The position numbers were made by a program, and so were the translations under genes. Below the pieces are notes generated by a model. The model saw only the letters and a list, made by a program, of their open reading frames with translations, was not told the DNA's origin and ran no database searches. Below, piece after piece: positions 28,216-37,064 of a DNA stretch of 64,000 nt (position 1 is its first letter; each line of letters starts with the position of its first letter). Origin of the DNA: Ectothiorhodospira marina (GTDB lineage: Bacteria; Pseudomonadota; Gammaproteobacteria; Ectothiorhodospirales; Ectothiorhodospiraceae); assembly GCF_900109495.1 (NCBI RefSeq), contig NZ_FOAA01000017.1, positions 1 through 64,000 on the forward strand. Reading direction: 5' to 3'.

Positions 28216-28227
28216 CATCAGGATGAT

Positions 28228-29355
28228 TCAAGACCGGTGCTCAGCACCCCATACCTGGACATCGCCCACCAATTTCAGGGCATCACGGGCGTTGGCGGCC
28301 CAGAGATCCGCACCGATGACCATGGCCAGTGAAGGCACCCTGTTGATCAGGTTACCACCCACCAGGATCAGGGGTTGCAGCCCCACCTGGTGTTGGCGAA
28401 TCTCCTCAATCAATTCACGCACGGCCCAGAGATGACGAGGCAACGAGACCGTGAGCCCCACAAGATGGGGGTCGAATCGGCGAACTTGCCCCAACAGGGA
28501 GTTTCGAGGCACATCCGCTCCCAGAAACTGCACGGACCAGCCCGACATCTCAAACGCATCTGCAATCATCCGCAAACCAATGACATGCCGATTGCCGGGA
28601 GGGGCCGCAAACAATGACCGCATCCCGTTCGAGGTGGATGAGGGGCGGCTGAGCAGCAGTTGAGCCATCACATCCTGTGCGATGGAGCTGGCCAGATGCT
28701 CCTCGGCTACCGTGAGGCGATTGGCATGCCACTCCTTGCCAACCTCATACAGAGCCGGTTGCAACAACTCATGCTCAGCCTCGATCAGGGTATCGCCCCT
28801 GTCCATCGCCTCTTCCAGGAGTGCTGTGGCGGTGCGGCGGTCGCCAGCAATCAGTGCCTGCATGACCTGATCGGCGACCGGATCCACGGTCACTTTGGGT
28901 GCTTCAACAACACCCGAGGTATTGGCATTCTCCAGAACACGAGCAGCATGGGCGAAAAGTTCGCTCATCCTCGCCCGATTGTCCGCGCAAAGATAGCGCG
29001 ACAGGCAACCCTCCATTTCCTGTAAGGCATGAAAGACAACGCCAGTCGACAAACCTCGCCGGAGCAGGAGGGACGATAGCCACTGCAGGCAGTCTTCCAG
29101 GGGTTCATGGATGCCAAAAACCAGTGCCGGACGGATAAACTCCAGTAAAAAGGTCAACTCTTCACGGCATCGGTCTGATCCGAACGCCCCGCCGTCGGCG
29201 TAGAATTCAGGAAACCGAGCCGTGATACGATGGCTGGAGAAGCGAATGAGTTCCTCTCGATGGTGTTCGAACTGCTGTACGCCCTCCGCATCCAACCTGA
29301 ACCGGTGGTTCTGATGGGTGAAATCAACGGTCGGACTGGGTATCACCCTGGACAA
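28228..29355 (-). CDS. B12-binding photoreceptor-like regulator (CarH/AerR-like sensory part)
   Basis: About 375 residues from a TTG at 29355 with AGCGAGG upstream; the frame could start as early as the GTG at 29445. The C-terminal half is a helical B12-cap domain plus a Rossmann B12-binding domain. It carries the CarH adenosylcobalamin signature W-x9-E-H (EWHANRLTVAEEH), and 37 residues on, PPGNRHVIGL supplies the candidate lower-ligand histidine, then VQFLGADVP. The N-terminal ~150 residues (FHALQEMEGCLSRYL) are helical and not a recognisable MerR DNA-binding domain. A light- or B12-sensing adaptor acting through a partner, as AerR/PpaA proteins do, is inferred. It diverges from a cyclic-di-GMP gene. 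Confidence 0.75.
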   Translation of the reverse strand: MSRVIPSPTVDFTHQNHRFRLDAEGVQQFEHHREELIRFSSHRITARFPEFYADGGAFGSDRCREELTFLLEFIRPALVFGIHEPLEDCLQWLSSLLLRRGLSTGVVFHALQEMEGCLSRYLCADNRARMSELFAHAARVLENANTSGVVEAPKVTVDPVADQVMQALIAGDRRTATALLEEAMDRGDTLIEAEHELLQPALYEVGKEWHANRLTVAEEHLASSIAQDVMAQLLLSRPSSTSNGMRSLFAAPPGNRHVIGLRMIADAFEMSGWSVQFLGADVPRNSLLGQVRRFDPHLVGLTVSLPRHLWAVRELIEEIRQHQVGLQPLILVGGNLINRVPSLAMVIGADLWAANARDALKLVGDVQVWGAEHRS

Positions 29356-29490
29356 GAGAACCTCGCTTGAAAAACAAACCCAAGTTTTCGGGGCACTGAC
29401 GCAAGATGATAGCCCATTCCGTTCAGTTTCTGAGCCTGCAATCACCGTCTCCGAGAGCCGCCCATCTCAACCCTTGGACACGAGCGGGGA

Positions 29491-31635
29491 ATGACAGGCA
29501 TGGACGTGCCTGACCATTACCTGAAACAGGAACTCTACGAACTCATCCGCAAGGATGCTCGGAGCTTTGATTTTCTTCAGAAAGCCACGCTGGACGGCAT
29601 CTGGTTCTGGGATATTGAACGCCCGGATCATGAATGGATGAGCGATGGCTTCTGGACCATGCTGGGGCAGGATCCAGCCACCAAACAGCCGCTGGCCCGG
29701 GAGTGGCAATCCCTGGTAGACCCGGAAGATCTGAAGGTCGTCCATCAAGCGCTTGAAGAGCATTTTGCCAACCCCGAACACCCCTTTGATCAGATTATCC
29801 GCTACACGCACCGCGATGGCTCGACGCTCTGGATTCGCTGTCGGGGCATGGCCATTCGGGATGATCAAGGGCGACCGGTGAGAATGCTGGGAGCACACAC
29901 GGACCTGACACCCGTCAAACGTGCCCAGGCTGAACTGGAATCCCGAACGCGCGATCTGGCCCGTATAGCCAGGGCGATGGATAACGCTCAGGAAGGCATC
30001 ATCATCACCGACTCGCAAGCCAGCATCCTATCCGTGAACCGGGCGTTCACGCAGATTACCGGTTATACCGCCACGGAGGTCCTCGGGCACAACCCTCGCC
30101 TGCTCCAGTCGGGCCGACATACACCGGATTTCTACCAGGCCATGTGGCGAGACATCATTCACGCCGGTACCTGGCAGGGAGAAATCTGGAATCGACGCAG
30201 AAATGGCGAAGAGTATCCCCAGTGGACCACCATCAGCCAGGTACCCGGGGAGGATGGTCAAATGGACTATGTGGCTGTCCTCAGTGACCTGACCGACAAA
30301 AGGCGTACCGAGGAGCGTATCGCCTTTCTCGCCCATTACGATCCATTGACGGGACTGGCCAACCGCCATCTACTGATGGAACACCTGAACCGCTCACTGG
30401 CTCACTGCCAGCGAGAGGGACTCCACCTGGCAGTGATCACCCTGGACCTGGATGATTTCATTCAGGTCAACGAACGTGTTGGCCACGAAGCAGGGGATCG
30501 AATCCTGCGCAAGGTGGCGGAGCAGTTGAAATCCTGCCTTCGCAAGGGCGACATGGTCGCCCGCCTCGGTGGAGACGAGTTCGTTGTCGTGGCTCAACTA
30601 CAGCCCGGGATTGACCAGATCCGATGCCTCACGCAAAAAATGCAATCCAGCCTGCCCCAGACGCTGGATGATGAACTCCAGCGTCTGGGCCTGACGGCCA
30701 GCATGGGGGTTGTGCTCTCCAGCCAGGGAGACGATGCAGACACCATGCTACGACACTCCCATCAGGCCATGTGTGCAGCCAAACAGACAGGCAGAGGGAC
30801 CTTCTCCGTATTTGATGTTTCGCAGACTCAGGCAGCTCAAGCACTTCGTGATGAACGTCAGCGCATCCTGCGAGGCATTGAGCAGGAAGAGTTCGCATTG
30901 TTCTACCAACCCAAGGTGGATCTCAAAAGCGGCTGGGTCAGGGGTGCCGAAGCCCTTATCCGATGGTACCACCCGGACAGGGGACTCCTGCCCCCTGACG
31001 CCTTCCTGCCGCAGACCGCCGGGACGGACCTGGAATTCCAGCTGGGTGACTGGGTGCTGGCCGAGGCTTTGCGTCAGATGGATACCTGGCGGGGCCTGGG
31101 AAAGAGCATCCCCGTCAGCATCAACGTATCGGCGACGCATCTGCTGCAGCCTGGATTCGCCCGGCGTCTGGAGGAAAAGCTTCAGGAGTATCCTCGCCTG
31201 GCTCCGGGTGACCTGGAAATTGAAATCCTGGAAAGCGCCGCCGTGGAGGACTGGCAACGCGCGGCACAGGCCATGCGTGACTGCCGCAACCTGGGCGTGC
31301 GATTTGCTCTGGATGACTTCGGGACCGGCTATTCATCGCTGGTGCATCTGCGGCGCCTGGCCCTGGACACGTTGAAGCTCGATAAGAGCTTTGTCGGCAC
31401 CATGCTGCAAAATCCTGAAGATTTCAGCATTGTGGAGAGCGTGGTCAGCCTCGCCATCTCGTTCCAGTTGGAAGCGATAGCCGAAGGGGTGGAAACGGAG
31501 AACCAGGCGCGTGTCCTGATGAAAATGGGATGCCCGATCGTACAGGGGTTTGGCATTGCCAAGCCCATGGAGGCCAGCCGGATCATTGCCTGGGCACAAG
31601 ATTGGGAGCAGTCTGGCCTGTGGAAGGGGCTGTAA
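29491..31635 (+). CDS. PAS-PAS-GGDEF-EAL cyclic-di-GMP protein
   Basis: A 714-residue soluble signalling protein. Two PAS domains (about residues 28-150 and 160-275, the second with GYTATEVLGHNPRLLQSG) precede a diguanylate cyclase domain (HYDPLTGLANR, ARLGGDEFVV) and a phosphodiesterase domain (GAEALIRW, INVSATHL, ALDDFGTGYSSL, EGVETE). Both catalytic signatures, GGDEF and EAL, are intact, so it could make or break c-di-GMP. There is no membrane segment. It is divergent from the B12-binding regulator; joint control by that sensor is possible but only inferred. PAS cofactors cannot be told. Confidence 0.93.
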   Translation: MTGMDVPDHYLKQELYELIRKDARSFDFLQKATLDGIWFWDIERPDHEWMSDGFWTMLGQDPATKQPLAREWQSLVDPEDLKVVHQALEEHFANPEHPFDQIIRYTHRDGSTLWIRCRGMAIRDDQGRPVRMLGAHTDLTPVKRAQAELESRTRDLARIARAMDNAQEGIIITDSQASILSVNRAFTQITGYTATEVLGHNPRLLQSGRHTPDFYQAMWRDIIHAGTWQGEIWNRRRNGEEYPQWTTISQVPGEDGQMDYVAVLSDLTDKRRTEERIAFLAHYDPLTGLANRHLLMEHLNRSLAHCQREGLHLAVITLDLDDFIQVNERVGHEAGDRILRKVAEQLKSCLRKGDMVARLGGDEFVVVAQLQPGIDQIRCLTQKMQSSLPQTLDDELQRLGLTASMGVVLSSQGDDADTMLRHSHQAMCAAKQTGRGTFSVFDVSQTQAAQALRDERQRILRGIEQEEFALFYQPKVDLKSGWVRGAEALIRWYHPDRGLLPPDAFLPQTAGTDLEFQLGDWVLAEALRQMDTWRGLGKSIPVSINVSATHLLQPGFARRLEEKLQEYPRLAPGDLEIEILESAAVEDWQRAAQAMRDCRNLGVRFALDDFGTGYSSLVHLRRLALDTLKLDKSFVGTMLQNPEDFSIVESVVSLAISFQLEAIAEGVETENQARVLMKMGCPIVQGFGIAKPMEASRIIAWAQDWEQSGLWKGL

Positions 31636-31798
31636 GCGGAGCGCAAGGGGTGCCGCGCTCACCGGCGCCAACCTCTAGCGGGTCCGCCGCGAACAGACGA
31701 TCAAAGCAGTCCTCAGTGATCGCCAAAGTCGACAAGGCCCGCGTCAGCACGAGCAGATCCTCGCCGTGGTCATCCCGCATTGCATAGCCACTCAGCGC

Positions 31799-33325
31799 TC
31801 ATAACGTGTCCAGCCACTCAAGCAAGTAACGGGCATGGGTCAGCGTGGCATCGCGCTCGGACTCGTCCATGCGCTGCCAGGCGCGGTAGGGCATGGCCAT
31901 GCGCGGGTTCGCGGCAAAGTCTGCCTCGTGGCGGAGCATGAAATCCCAGTAGAGCGCATTGAATGGGCAGGCATCGGGGCCATGGCGGCGGGTCGCCGCG
32001 TACCGGCAGCCCTTGCAGTAGTCGGATTGGCGCTTGATGTAGCTGGCAGAGGCGGCATAGGGTTTGCTCGCCACCAGGCCGCCGTCGGCGTACTGGCTCA
32101 TGCCGCGGGTATTGGGCATCTCCACCCATTCGAAGGCATCGATGTAGATCCCCAGATACCAGGCATCCACCGCGTCCGGGTCACACCCCGCGAGCAACGC
32201 GAAGTTGCCGGTGATCATCAGCCGCTGGATGTGGTGTGCATAGGCCAGGCGCAGGGACTGCCCAATGGCATGACGCAGACAGACCATGTCGGTCTCGCCG
32301 GTCCAGTACCAGCGGGGCAAGGGCCGGCGGGCATCCAGGGCGTTGGTCTGCGCATAGTCCGGCATGCGCCCCCAGTAGACGCCCCGCACGTATTCGCGCC
32401 AACCGAGGATCTGGCGCACAAATCCCTCGCAGGCAGCGATATCCACCGCGCCTGCCTCAAAGGCCTCCAGCGCCGCATCGATCACCTCCCGTGGATGCAG
32501 CATCTTGGTATTGAGGGCGAAAGAAAGCCCCGAATGGAACAGCAACGGCTCCCGGGTACTCATCGCATCCTGAAAACGACCAAAATGCGGCAAGGCCTGT
32601 TTGATGAACACCTGCAACCCCGCGCGCGCCTGGGATCGGGTCAACGGCCAGCCCAGCGCATCGGCACCAGGCTCCCCCAGGGTGCGCACTCCGGCGGCAA
32701 CGATCTCCTGCCAAAGTGCCGAGACATCCGTGGGTGTCCATGGCCAGTCCGGGGCAGGAGGTTCCCCCGGCCAGCGGGCCCGGTTGTCGGCGTCGAAGTT
32801 CCAGCGCCCACCCACCGGCTTCTGGTGGTCATCCAGCAATATGCCATGGCAGCGGCGCATGTCACGATAGAAATACTCCAGGCGTGGCACCCGCTCGCTG
32901 AAGACCTGGGCCAGTGCACCCCGCTCGGAAAGAAAATGCGCCGCATCCACCACCGTGGTGGGCAGACCGAGCCGGGCTGAGGCCTCATCAAGCAGCCGTT
33001 CCACGCGCCATTCATCGGCCTCCATGCGCTCGAACCGGGTCGCCTGGTAATGTGCAGCCAGCCACTGGAGATTGGCGGCGAAGCCTTGCCGATTCCCGGG
33101 GTCGCCAATACGCAGGTAGTGAACACGGTGGCCGGCAGCCTGCAGGGCCTCGGCGAAGCGGCGCATGGCCGCGAAGATGGCCAGCACCTTCTGCGCGTGA
33201 TGGACCACGTAGTCGGTCTCGCTGCGGATCTCCATCATCACCACAACGCAACCGTCTTCCGGTTGGCGAAACCAGGGGTGCGATGCGTTGAGTTGATCAC
33301 CGAGCACCAGACGCAAGGTGGTCAT
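31799..33325 (-). CDS. FeS-type bacterial cryptochrome/(6-4) photolyase-related protein
   Basis: A 508-residue member of the photolyase-related FeS-BCP family (PhrB/CryB type). The N-terminal alpha/beta domain begins [18 protein letters not shown]. The FAD domain includes [50 protein letters not shown] and MSQYADGG. Cysteines in CEGF and CKGC...DACPFN near the C-terminus match the four ligands of the [4Fe-4S] cluster. Known members repair (6-4) photoproducts or act as blue-light sensors. The ATG at 33325 overlaps the DUF2256 stop by four bases. The 160-base gap downstream (31636-31798) holds no gene I can support. Confidence 0.93.
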   Translation of the reverse strand: MTTLRLVLGDQLNASHPWFRQPEDGCVVVMMEIRSETDYVVHHAQKVLAIFAAMRRFAEALQAAGHRVHYLRIGDPGNRQGFAANLQWLAAHYQATRFERMEADEWRVERLLDEASARLGLPTTVVDAAHFLSERGALAQVFSERVPRLEYFYRDMRRCHGILLDDHQKPVGGRWNFDADNRARWPGEPPAPDWPWTPTDVSALWQEIVAAGVRTLGEPGADALGWPLTRSQARAGLQVFIKQALPHFGRFQDAMSTREPLLFHSGLSFALNTKMLHPREVIDAALEAFEAGAVDIAACEGFVRQILGWREYVRGVYWGRMPDYAQTNALDARRPLPRWYWTGETDMVCLRHAIGQSLRLAYAHHIQRLMITGNFALLAGCDPDAVDAWYLGIYIDAFEWVEMPNTRGMSQYADGGLVASKPYAASASYIKRQSDYCKGCRYAATRRHGPDACPFNALYWDFMLRHEADFAANPRMAMPYRAWQRMDESERDATLTHARYLLEWLDTL

Positions 33326-33486
33326 GCCGGCCCCCTGCCCGCACCGACCGATCCCCGTTGCCGACGACAGCGCTCGGAACAATAGCGCACCTCATCCCAG
33401 ACGCGGACCCACTTGCGCCGCCAGGCAAACGGGCGGCCGCAGACCACACAGATCTTCGTGGGCAGGTTGGGTTTGGCGTGGCTCAT
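33322..33486 (-). CDS. DUF2256 small cysteine protein
   Basis: A 54-residue protein with four cysteines in two pairs: [16 protein letters not shown] and then [11 protein letters not shown], the typical DUF2256 zinc-ribbon-like pattern. The family is short, and its function is not known; I recall it beside photolyase/cryptochrome genes. Its TGA overlaps the photolyase ATG (ATGA), showing translational coupling. The ATG at 33486 gives the family N-terminus; a much longer open frame continues upstream to 33858 but is non-coding. Confidence 0.85.
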   Translation of the reverse strand: MSHAKPNLPTKICVVCGRPFAWRRKWVRVWDEVRYCSERCRRQRGSVGAGRGPA

Positions 33487-33653
33487 TCGATGCCCCTGAT
33501 TCGATCCGAAGGACAGGCCCTGGCAAGACGCCCGCACCGCATTCGGCTGGGGCTCACGCAAGGTCGGGCGGTCATCTGCAGTGTACGCGGGTGGCGGATG
33601 TGAACCAATGAAACCTGTCCACTTCAACTCGAGCAGGTTATCTAATACCATAA

Positions 33654-33672
33654 GAGATTGATTATCATTAAC
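33654..33672. promoter_or_regulatory. Fur box upstream of a dead gene
   Basis: GAGATTGATTATCATTAAC matches the classic 19-base Fur consensus GATAATGATAATCATTATC at 15 of 19 positions. It lies 16 bases before the first codon of the broken spermidine-synthase-like gene, so that gene or a lost neighbour was once probably iron-regulated. Confidence 0.6.
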
Positions 33673-33688
33673 TGGCCCGGAATTCCCC

Positions 33689-34683
33689 ATGGTGTCGACA
33701 CCGCTTCGCTGGGCCATCGCCGCGGTGTTCTTTGCCGGGCTGGCCGTGGGCGGCTGGCCCTGGGGACGCATGGCGCCTCGGGTGAGATCGGCCCTGGCCA
33801 CCTTCGGTGCCCTGGAGGTGGCCGTTGCCCTGACCGCCCTGGGCCATTTCTTCCTCACCGACCTATACCACAGCCTGTACCCGGCGCTCTACGCCCTGGC
33901 CGGAGACCATCCAGTGGCCGACCAAGCCCTCAAGGCGGGTCTGGCTGCGGTGATCCTGTTCCCGCCTGCCTTCCTGATGGGGGGCACCCTGCCCATGATG
34001 GGGCAGTTCATGGTCCGCGTGGTGGGACGACTGTCCACCACCGGCACGGCCCTGTATTCCCTCAACACCTTCAGTTCCGCCGTGGGTGCCCTGGCGGCCG
34101 GCTTTGCCGCCGCGCATGGTGGGGTTGATCGCCTTTGCCTCGGGTCTGGCCACCCTGGGCGTGGAGGTGCTCTGGACAAGACTGTTTGCCCAGGTCCTGC
34201 AGAATTCCGTTTACACCTACGCCATCGTGCTGGTGTCTTTCCTGGTCGCCCTGTCCCTTGGATCACTGATGGCCAACGCCTTGGCCCGCATCCAGCGTCT
34301 GCCCCCCACGGTGTGCTTGGCGTGCTGTTGCTCCTGTCGGCCGTCGTGATTGCGGCCTCGCCCTGGGCCTTTCATGCCGCCACCGACGGGCTCAACTACG
34401 TGGGGGCCGGGGCTGGCTGGCGGGAATACCTGTCCGCCGTGTCGGCCACGGCGATGGTGCTCCCTGGCATCCTGCTGGGCGCGGTCCTGCCCTATCTGTT
34501 ACGGGCAGTGGAGGCATCCCGCCCGGAACCGGGCCAGATCATCGGGCAACTGCGGGAAGGCAGCCATGCCACGGCCACGAGGAACTGGCGGGGAGACATC
34601 TGGACGCCTTCCTGAGCCTCACACCCTTTGAGGCCGCGCCCTCGCCCACGCCCGAGGAAACGGGCTCACGCTGGGAAGAATGA
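33689..34683 (+). pseudogene. broken membrane-fused spermidine-synthase-like gene
   Basis: The N-terminal part ([59 protein letters not shown]) matches the membrane half of fused MFS/spermidine-synthase proteins but lacks the first helices. Near 34110 the reading moves to another frame (GLIAFASGLATLGVEVLWTR, YTYAIVLVSFLVALSLG), and after about 34310 it returns (VLGVLLLLSAVVIAAS, LSAVSATAMVLPGILLGAV). Sequence then jumps from the end of the membrane half to a C-terminal tail (DAFLSLTPFEAAPSPTPEE, stop at 34681-34683), so the whole aminopropyltransferase domain is missing. Two or more frameshifts plus an internal deletion make it non-functional. Confidence 0.8.
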
Positions 34684-34705
34684 TCAGCGATCAAGGGAGC
34701 TGACG

Positions 34706-34789
34706 GGTGGTGCCGAACCCGAGGGCCGGGCCACCACCCGCCCCTGCTCAGTAGCTGTATACGCCGCGGTTCAGGGCATCCCGTATGGC
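34706..34789. repeat. 84-bp direct repeat, left copy
   Basis: This copy and the one at 35553-35636 have equal length and differ at about five positions (roughly 94% identity by eye). On the minus strand the unit holds the last 13-14 codons of an FMN-binding-domain gene (reading to GVYSY and a stop in the right copy) plus a GGTGGTGCC/GGCCACCACC hairpin that looks like its terminator. The two copies bracket a toxin-antitoxin pair. Confidence 0.9.
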
Positions 34790-34825
34790 CAAACGATCGT
34801 GGAGGAACGAACGCGCTTTCCGGGT

Positions 34826-35065
34826 TTAAACGCGTTCGTCGCCGGGCAGAGGCGGCGCGTCTGGAGTCCGGTCAAGCACGGCCAGGAAGTCTGCGCGTTG
34901 GCCTTGAGCGGCTTCTGCGCGCAGGTAGTCCAGAGTCATCACGCTGGCCATTTTTTCGGCAGCCGCGCTGGCAATGAACTGGTTGACGGACACGCCGTCG
35001 CGAGCGGCGAGTTCCTTGATTCGCGCATGTACGGAGTCGGGCAGGCGGATGGTCAGGGCGGTCAT
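34826..35065 (-). CDS. ribbon-helix-helix antitoxin partner of a PIN toxin
   Basis: A 79-residue protein with a ribbon-helix-helix N-terminus (TALTIRLPDSVHARIKELAA, then DGVSVNQFIASAAAEKMA), typical of HicB/CopG-type antitoxins, and a short acidic C-terminus expected to wrap the toxin. Its ATG overlaps the toxin stop by four bases, so the pair is translationally coupled with the toxin gene first. It would repress the operon and neutralise the PIN nuclease; this is known for the family and inferred here. Confidence 0.85.
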   Translation of the reverse strand: MTALTIRLPDSVHARIKELAARDGVSVNQFIASAAAEKMASVMTLDYLRAEAAQGQRADFLAVLDRTPDAPPLPGDERV

Positions 35066-35484
35066 GGGAGTGTCTCCAGATGCTTAAGGAAATGGCTGGG
35101 CCTGATGGCTTCTACGCCCAGTTCCTGCGAACGCCGGAAGTCTTTGATGTTATGCGTGACGATGAAACAACTGCGGGAGGCGACCGCGCATTCGAGCACC
35201 ATGTCATCGTTGGGATCGCGCAAAAAGGGGCGCCAGAGATAGTGGACATCCTGCAGGCGAGACAGCGAAGCCAGATAGCGCAGAAAACCCAGCATCTGAG
35301 CATCGCTGATGCCTGGGGGGCGATGTTCCGGTCGGGTCAGCACGGACTGCCACTCCATATAGAGTGCCACGGAGAGCGCCGGGGTAAAATGCGGCGAAGG
35401 CAGATGGCGCAACAATTGGTGGCTGGCGCCCTGCTGCGAACGCATGGCCGCAACGAGTACAGAGGTGTCGAGCACGACATTCAT
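35062..35484 (-). CDS. PIN-domain toxin of a toxin-antitoxin pair
   Basis: A 140-residue PIN-family ribonuclease. The first metal-binding aspartate is in NVVLDTSVLVAAM. A conserved glutamate lies in the central helix, and DPNDDMVLECAVAS and FIVTHNIKDF carry the further acidic residues. It matches the 'putative toxin, PIN family' group (COG1569-like). The gene starts at ATG 35484 and runs into the antitoxin. The module sits between 84-bp direct repeats, which suggests it arrived in, or was trapped by, a duplication of the neighbouring gene end. Confidence 0.88.
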   Translation of the reverse strand: MNVVLDTSVLVAAMRSQQGASHQLLRHLPSPHFTPALSVALYMEWQSVLTRPEHRPPGISDAQMLGFLRYLASLSRLQDVHYLWRPFLRDPNDDMVLECAVASRSCFIVTHNIKDFRRSQELGVEAIRPSHFLKHLETLP

Positions 35485-35552
35485 GGTTACGCCAGCATAA
35501 CCACTTCAGCGCAATCCGCAAGCGCAGCCCTTTCCCTCACTCTGGGAAGGCA

Positions 35553-35636
35553 GGTGGTGCCGAACCCGGGGACAGGGGCACCACCCGCCCCTGCTCAGTA
35601 GCTGTACACGCCGCGGTTCAGGGCATCCCGTATGGC
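35553..35636. repeat. 84-bp direct repeat, right copy
   Basis: Partner of the repeat at 34706-34789; 763 bases holding the PIN/RHH toxin-antitoxin pair lie between them. In this copy the repeat is still joined to the rest of the FMN-binding pseudogene, so it is the original position and the left copy is the detached end. Confidence 0.9.
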
Positions 35637-36006
35637 TGAAATCACCTTGGACGAACGGATGGTGGCCGACGTGAAACCGTCCACTTCCGCGTTTTCCGTC
35701 ACCACCTCCCCGGGTGAGTACAACTCCGGGATGACCTCACTGGTCCGCACTCCCCAGGGGCAATCCCTCCTCGGCCAGCCGGTAATTCGTATCCCCATAG
35801 GCCAGTTGGCGGAAGCTGGCGGCGGTCACACGGTTGTTTTCCAGGGTGAGTTGCACCCCCACCTATATCTGGTCACGGTCGAAGAAACCACCCCGGTAGG
35901 TGCCATCTTCATAAACCGGTGCCGGCTCCCCCGTTTCCGGGCCCCAGCAGCCCGCCAGCATGAACGGCAGCGCAATGATCACGGGCCAACGACATCTCAA
36001 TGACAT
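35595..36006 (-). pseudogene. broken FMN-binding-domain lipoprotein gene
   Basis: From the ATG at 36006 there is a lipoprotein signal (CRWPVIIALPFMLAGC) followed by YEDGTYRGGFFDRDQI and an in-frame TAG. The same frame resumes as VQLTLENNRVTAASFRQLAY and GLPLGSADQ before a second stop. The C-terminal part continues in another frame as VDGFTSATIRSSKVISAIRD and ends GVYSY. This order is that of a small periplasmic FMN-binding protein, in which the threonine of a (S/T)GAT-like motif carries the flavin; here the motif reads FTSAT. One nonsense codon and one frameshift leave no intact product. Confidence 0.78.
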
Positions 36007-36056
36007 GAATTTGCTCCCTTTTGCTGTGAAACAAGCAAGTCTCAGCGACAAACACT

Positions 36057-36160
36057 CCCTTCTCCCCCTCGGGGAGAAGGGCCGGGGATGAGGGGGTAAG
36101 GGCGGCACTGTGCCAGCCCTCGCCCCTCACACCAACCCGTCTCCCCGCAGGGGCGAGGGG
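36057..36160. repeat. REP-like palindromic element
   Basis: CCCTTCTCCCC (36057-36067) and GGGGAGAAGGG (36071-36081) form an 11-bp perfect stem. A second hairpin pairs CCCTCGCCCC (36117-36126) with GGGGCGAGGG (36150-36159). The 'CCCTCTCCCC...GGGGAGAGGG...GATGAGGGGG' style is typical of dispersed intergenic palindromes in gammaproteobacteria. It fills most of the 270-base gap between two pseudogenes. Confidence 0.7.
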
Positions 36161-36277
36161 CTTGGATCGTATCGTTCATCATTGGGTGTGCCTCACCCGG
36201 CGTGATGCATGAGAGTGAGTAATAATCATTCAATAAAACAAACACAAAAAGGCACATCTCGGTGATTCCTGGCAAGC

Positions 36278-36768
36278 TCAGGCTGCCCGAGCGGCCTGCC
36301 CCCGCGGCAAGCCGGCGCCGGCCAGGGCACGCAACAGAATGCCGATGGTGCTGCCATTGTGCAGCGCCGAGGCCGCCACCGGATTGAGCAACCCGAAGGC
36401 GGCCGCGGAGAGAATGCCCGTATTCAACCCCACGGTAAGCTTGAAATTGCTGTCCACCAGCCCACGCGTGGCCAGGGCCAGGGCCTTGGCATCGGCCACC
36501 CGGGCGATATCATCCTCCAGCAGCGTGATGTCCGCCGCCAGGCGCGCCACATCCGCCCCATGATGCATGGCCATGCCCACATGGGCCCCCGACAGGGCCG
36601 GGGCATCGTTGATGCCATCGCCCACAAAGGCGATGCGGGCACCCTCTTCCGCCAGGTTCTTCAGGGCCAGCGCCTTATCCTCGGGCATGAGCCCCGCCCG
36701 GTAGTCATCCAGCCCCACCCGCGGATGGCGTGCACGGGTTCAACGCCGCTGAACCAGATTTCGTTCAT
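36278..36768 (-). pseudogene. deleted heavy-metal P-type ATPase gene
   Basis: The C-terminal 146 codons encode the end of a P1B-type ATPase: GLDDYRAGLMPEDKALAL, the hinge motif FVGDGINDAPALSGAHVGMA, then the last two membrane helices ending in a Gly/Ala/Arg tail. Upstream, an ATG at 36768 overlapping the previous stop begins MNEIWFSGVEPVHAIR, but this is out of frame with the rest. The phosphorylation motif DKTGT, metal-binding helices and most of the protein are absent, so a large internal deletion has removed the enzyme. The metal cannot be told. Confidence 0.82.
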
Positions 36769-37026
36769 CAGTCGTCCCCGTGACGCTCGGCGTCCAGTTC
36801 TGCCTTGATGTCGGCCATCTGCTCCTTGAGTTCTTCAACGCCGCCAGCCACGCCCGAATAGAGGTCGACTCCGGCCTTCATCAGCTTGCGACGGGTCTCC
36901 TCGTCACTGAGCACCCAGGCGGCTCCGGCACCGAAGGCCAGACAAGGCAGCCAGGTAGCCCCCCACCACCAGGCCACGAACGAAAGGATTGCCGTCGCGG
37001 GGGGGGGGTGGCAAGGGGCCTGGCAT
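36768..37026 (-). pseudogene. frameshifted YtxH-like small membrane protein gene
   Basis: From the ATG at 37026 the frame reads through a C10 tract to RDGNPFVRGLVVGGYLAAL, then goes out of frame. The continuation GAGAAWVLSDEETRRKLMKA and AGGVEELKEQMADIKAELDA is one frame over and ends at 36768. The joined sequence would be a small protein with one glycine-rich membrane helix and a C-terminal coiled coil, like the YtxH-type proteins found beside HMA-domain and P-type ATPase genes. One frameshift near 36935 breaks it. Confidence 0.6.
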
Positions 37027-37064
37027 GGGCGGCGGCAGGCGCCTCAAGCGTCGATTGCCCGGCT

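Noticed and set aside
31583-31780. 65-codon minus-strand frame between the GGDEF-EAL and photolyase genes
   Set aside because: It overlaps the end of the GGDEF-EAL gene and has no similarity I can name; too weak to call.
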